Source of the DNA: an uncultured Bacilli bacterium
Lineage (GTDB): Bacteria; Bacillota_I; Bacilli_A; RF39; UBA660
Reading direction: 5' to 3'
NCBI GenBank assembly: GCA_934132915.1
Contig: CAKPAK010000013.1
Location: 1-24,905, forward strand
Length of the DNA stretch: 24,905 bases
Under the pieces are notes generated by a model, which did not search any database, was not told where the DNA came from, and saw only the letters and a program-made list of their open reading frames with translations. The translations under genes and the position numbers were made by a program. Shown piece after piece: positions 24,120 through 24,905 of this stretch; the first letter of the stretch is position 1, and every line of letters begins with the position of its first letter.

Positions 24120-24326
24120 ATGTATCAAAGAAATTCTTTTAGAAATTACGGTCCAACGCCAAATGGAAATCCTTATGGAGATCGATTTGCAGGAGGATTT
24201 GCTGTACCATTTGTTTTAGGAGGAATTACCGGTGGTTTATTGGCGCCAGCATTCTACCCAAGACCTATGTATACTCCTTATCCAGGACCCATGATGCCTG
24301 GTCCTTATCCCGTTTATTATCGATAG
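24120..24326 (+). CDS. Small Gly/Pro/Tyr-rich protein
   Basis: The 68-aa protein starts at ATG 24120, six bases after AAAGGAGAG. It has a polar N-terminus with Asn, Arg and Tyr, a central glycine-rich hydrophobic stretch (GGFAVPFVLGGITGGLLAPAF), then a Pro/Tyr/Met/Gly-rich tail ending PVYYR. The composition resembles small spore coat or surface proteins of spore formers, but no family is certain. The glycine-rich segment could be a membrane hairpin. Its promoter looks sigmaA-type, which argues mildly against a late coat gene. Confidence 0.72.
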   Translation: MYQRNSFRNYGPTPNGNPYGDRFAGGFAVPFVLGGITGGLLAPAFYPRPMYTPYPGPMMPGPYPVYYR

Positions 24327-24682
24327 CATTCATCTATAATATCAATTACCATTACTCCATTATCAGAAGCGGTTTTTAGTGTTAGACAATCCCCTAAATA
24401 TTTTCCATCTATTGGGCTAGTCAAATCCTTAAAATAACCACTTTTTTCTAATTCTGATGCTTTAAAGCTATCTTCATTTAAATCGCAAGAAACTAATTGT
24501 TGCTTACATTCACTTAAATAGTTATAACCCGCAGAAACAATATTATTTTTCATTAAACGGTAAGATTCCTTTTTTCCTAAACTCATTGATGAAGATAAAT
24601 AGTGAAATGATACCGTCGCCAGAAGCCCAATAATTGCTAAAGCCGTTAATACCTCGATCAAGGTAAATCCTTTACGATCCAT
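24317..24682 (-). CDS. Type IV prepilin-like protein
   Basis: The 121-aa protein has a class III signal: MDRKG|FTLIEVLTALAIIGLLATVSF, with Gly5 before the cleavage site, Phe6 to be methylated and Glu10 at +5, followed by the hydrophobic helix. The globular part has four cysteines (59, 66, 99, 119), probably forming two disulfides. It would be processed by a PilD/ComC peptidase and assembled into a pilus or pseudopilus used in DNA uptake or adhesion. No assembly genes are in the window. The start has AAGGA six bases upstream and begins one base after the rpoZ stop. Confidence 0.85.
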   Translation of the reverse strand: MDRKGFTLIEVLTALAIIGLLATVSFHYLSSSMSLGKKESYRLMKNNIVSAGYNYLSECKQQLVSCDLNEDSFKASELEKSGYFKDLTSPIDGKYLGDCLTLKTASDNGVMVIDIIDECYR

Positions 24683-24683
24683 A

Positions 24684-24884
24684 TTATTTCCTTGTAATTT
24701 GAATCATATTGGCATAAACTTCTTCCAAAGCTCTACCAATTGGCTTTGATGATTTATAATCTTTTTCTGGCATCTGATAATGATGGGTTTTCATCATTTC
24801 CTTACTCCGATTAGCAACAATATACACTAAGGCATATTTCGAATCCACTATATTTAATATCTTGTCAATGGATGGATATATCAT
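24684..24884 (-). CDS. rpoZ: RNA polymerase omega subunit
   Basis: The 66-aa protein reads MIYPSIDKILNIVDSKYALV, then VANRSKE and KPIGRALEEVY, the standard omega pattern. Omega helps assemble and stabilise the beta-prime subunit. I take the ATG at 24884 as start because omega proteins open with M(I/L)YPSID; the GTG at 24893 is one base from the GAGGAG site. The usual partner gmk would lie just outside the window. Here it is followed by a prepilin gene instead of coaBC or priA. Confidence 0.93.
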   Translation of the reverse strand: MIYPSIDKILNIVDSKYALVYIVANRSKEMMKTHHYQMPEKDYKSSKPIGRALEEVYANMIQITRK

Positions 24885-24905
24885 ATTTTTCACACTCCTC
24901 TACTG

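Overview
The window is AT-rich chromosomal DNA from a low-GC, endospore-forming member of the Bacillota. The evidence is strong AGGAGG-type ribosome binding sites, sigmaA-type promoters (TTGACA/TATAAT), a leucine T-box leader, a GerA-type spore germinant receptor operon, lipobox lipoproteins and no Gram-negative envelope genes. TGA is used as a normal stop (gerAA and gerAC end in it), so this is not a recoded Mollicute. An early-branching Bacilli lineage such as an Erysipelotrichales relative is plausible, but the sequence alone does not settle it.

Left part (1-7.6 kb, minus strand): a partial HExxH protein with its own promoter sits downstream of a regulator-transporter operon. In transcription order the operon is a membrane-anchored XRE regulator with five predicted TM segments, then two large single-chain MacB/FtsX-type ABC transporters, ending at a strong terminator. 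Upstream of the regulator are an operator-like palindrome and a cluster of GTTGC repeats. Next come a C-terminally truncated LolA/YdcC-like lipoprotein and a divergent DUF378 membrane protein.

Middle (7.9-17.7 kb, minus strand): rpsB-tsf has a promoter, a hairpin leader and a terminator; S2 carries an unusual charged tail ending in a SAP/Rho-N-like helical unit. Then come an unknown 188-aa protein, an iron-dependent alcohol dehydrogenase, a 437-bp spacer that is mostly unexplained, and leuS co-transcribed with a small membrane protein behind a leucine-specific T-box. The promoter of that operon lies in the 3' end of a GH31-family protein that seems to lack the catalytic acid/base aspartate.

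Right part (17.8-24.9 kb): gerAA-gerAC-gerAB on the plus strand, with a forespore-type (sigmaG/F-like) -10 element, converges on a minus-strand operon of lipoprotein, acidic disordered protein, DUF948-like (YtxG-type) and YtxH-type membrane proteins. After it come a small Gly/Pro/Tyr-rich protein on the plus strand, an orphan type IV prepilin and rpoZ.

Most genes are ordinary. The parts most worth a second look are the regulator-transporter operon with its candidate operators, the T-box operon with its extra membrane protein, the altered GH31 active site, the S2 extension and the envelope operon built around the acidic protein.
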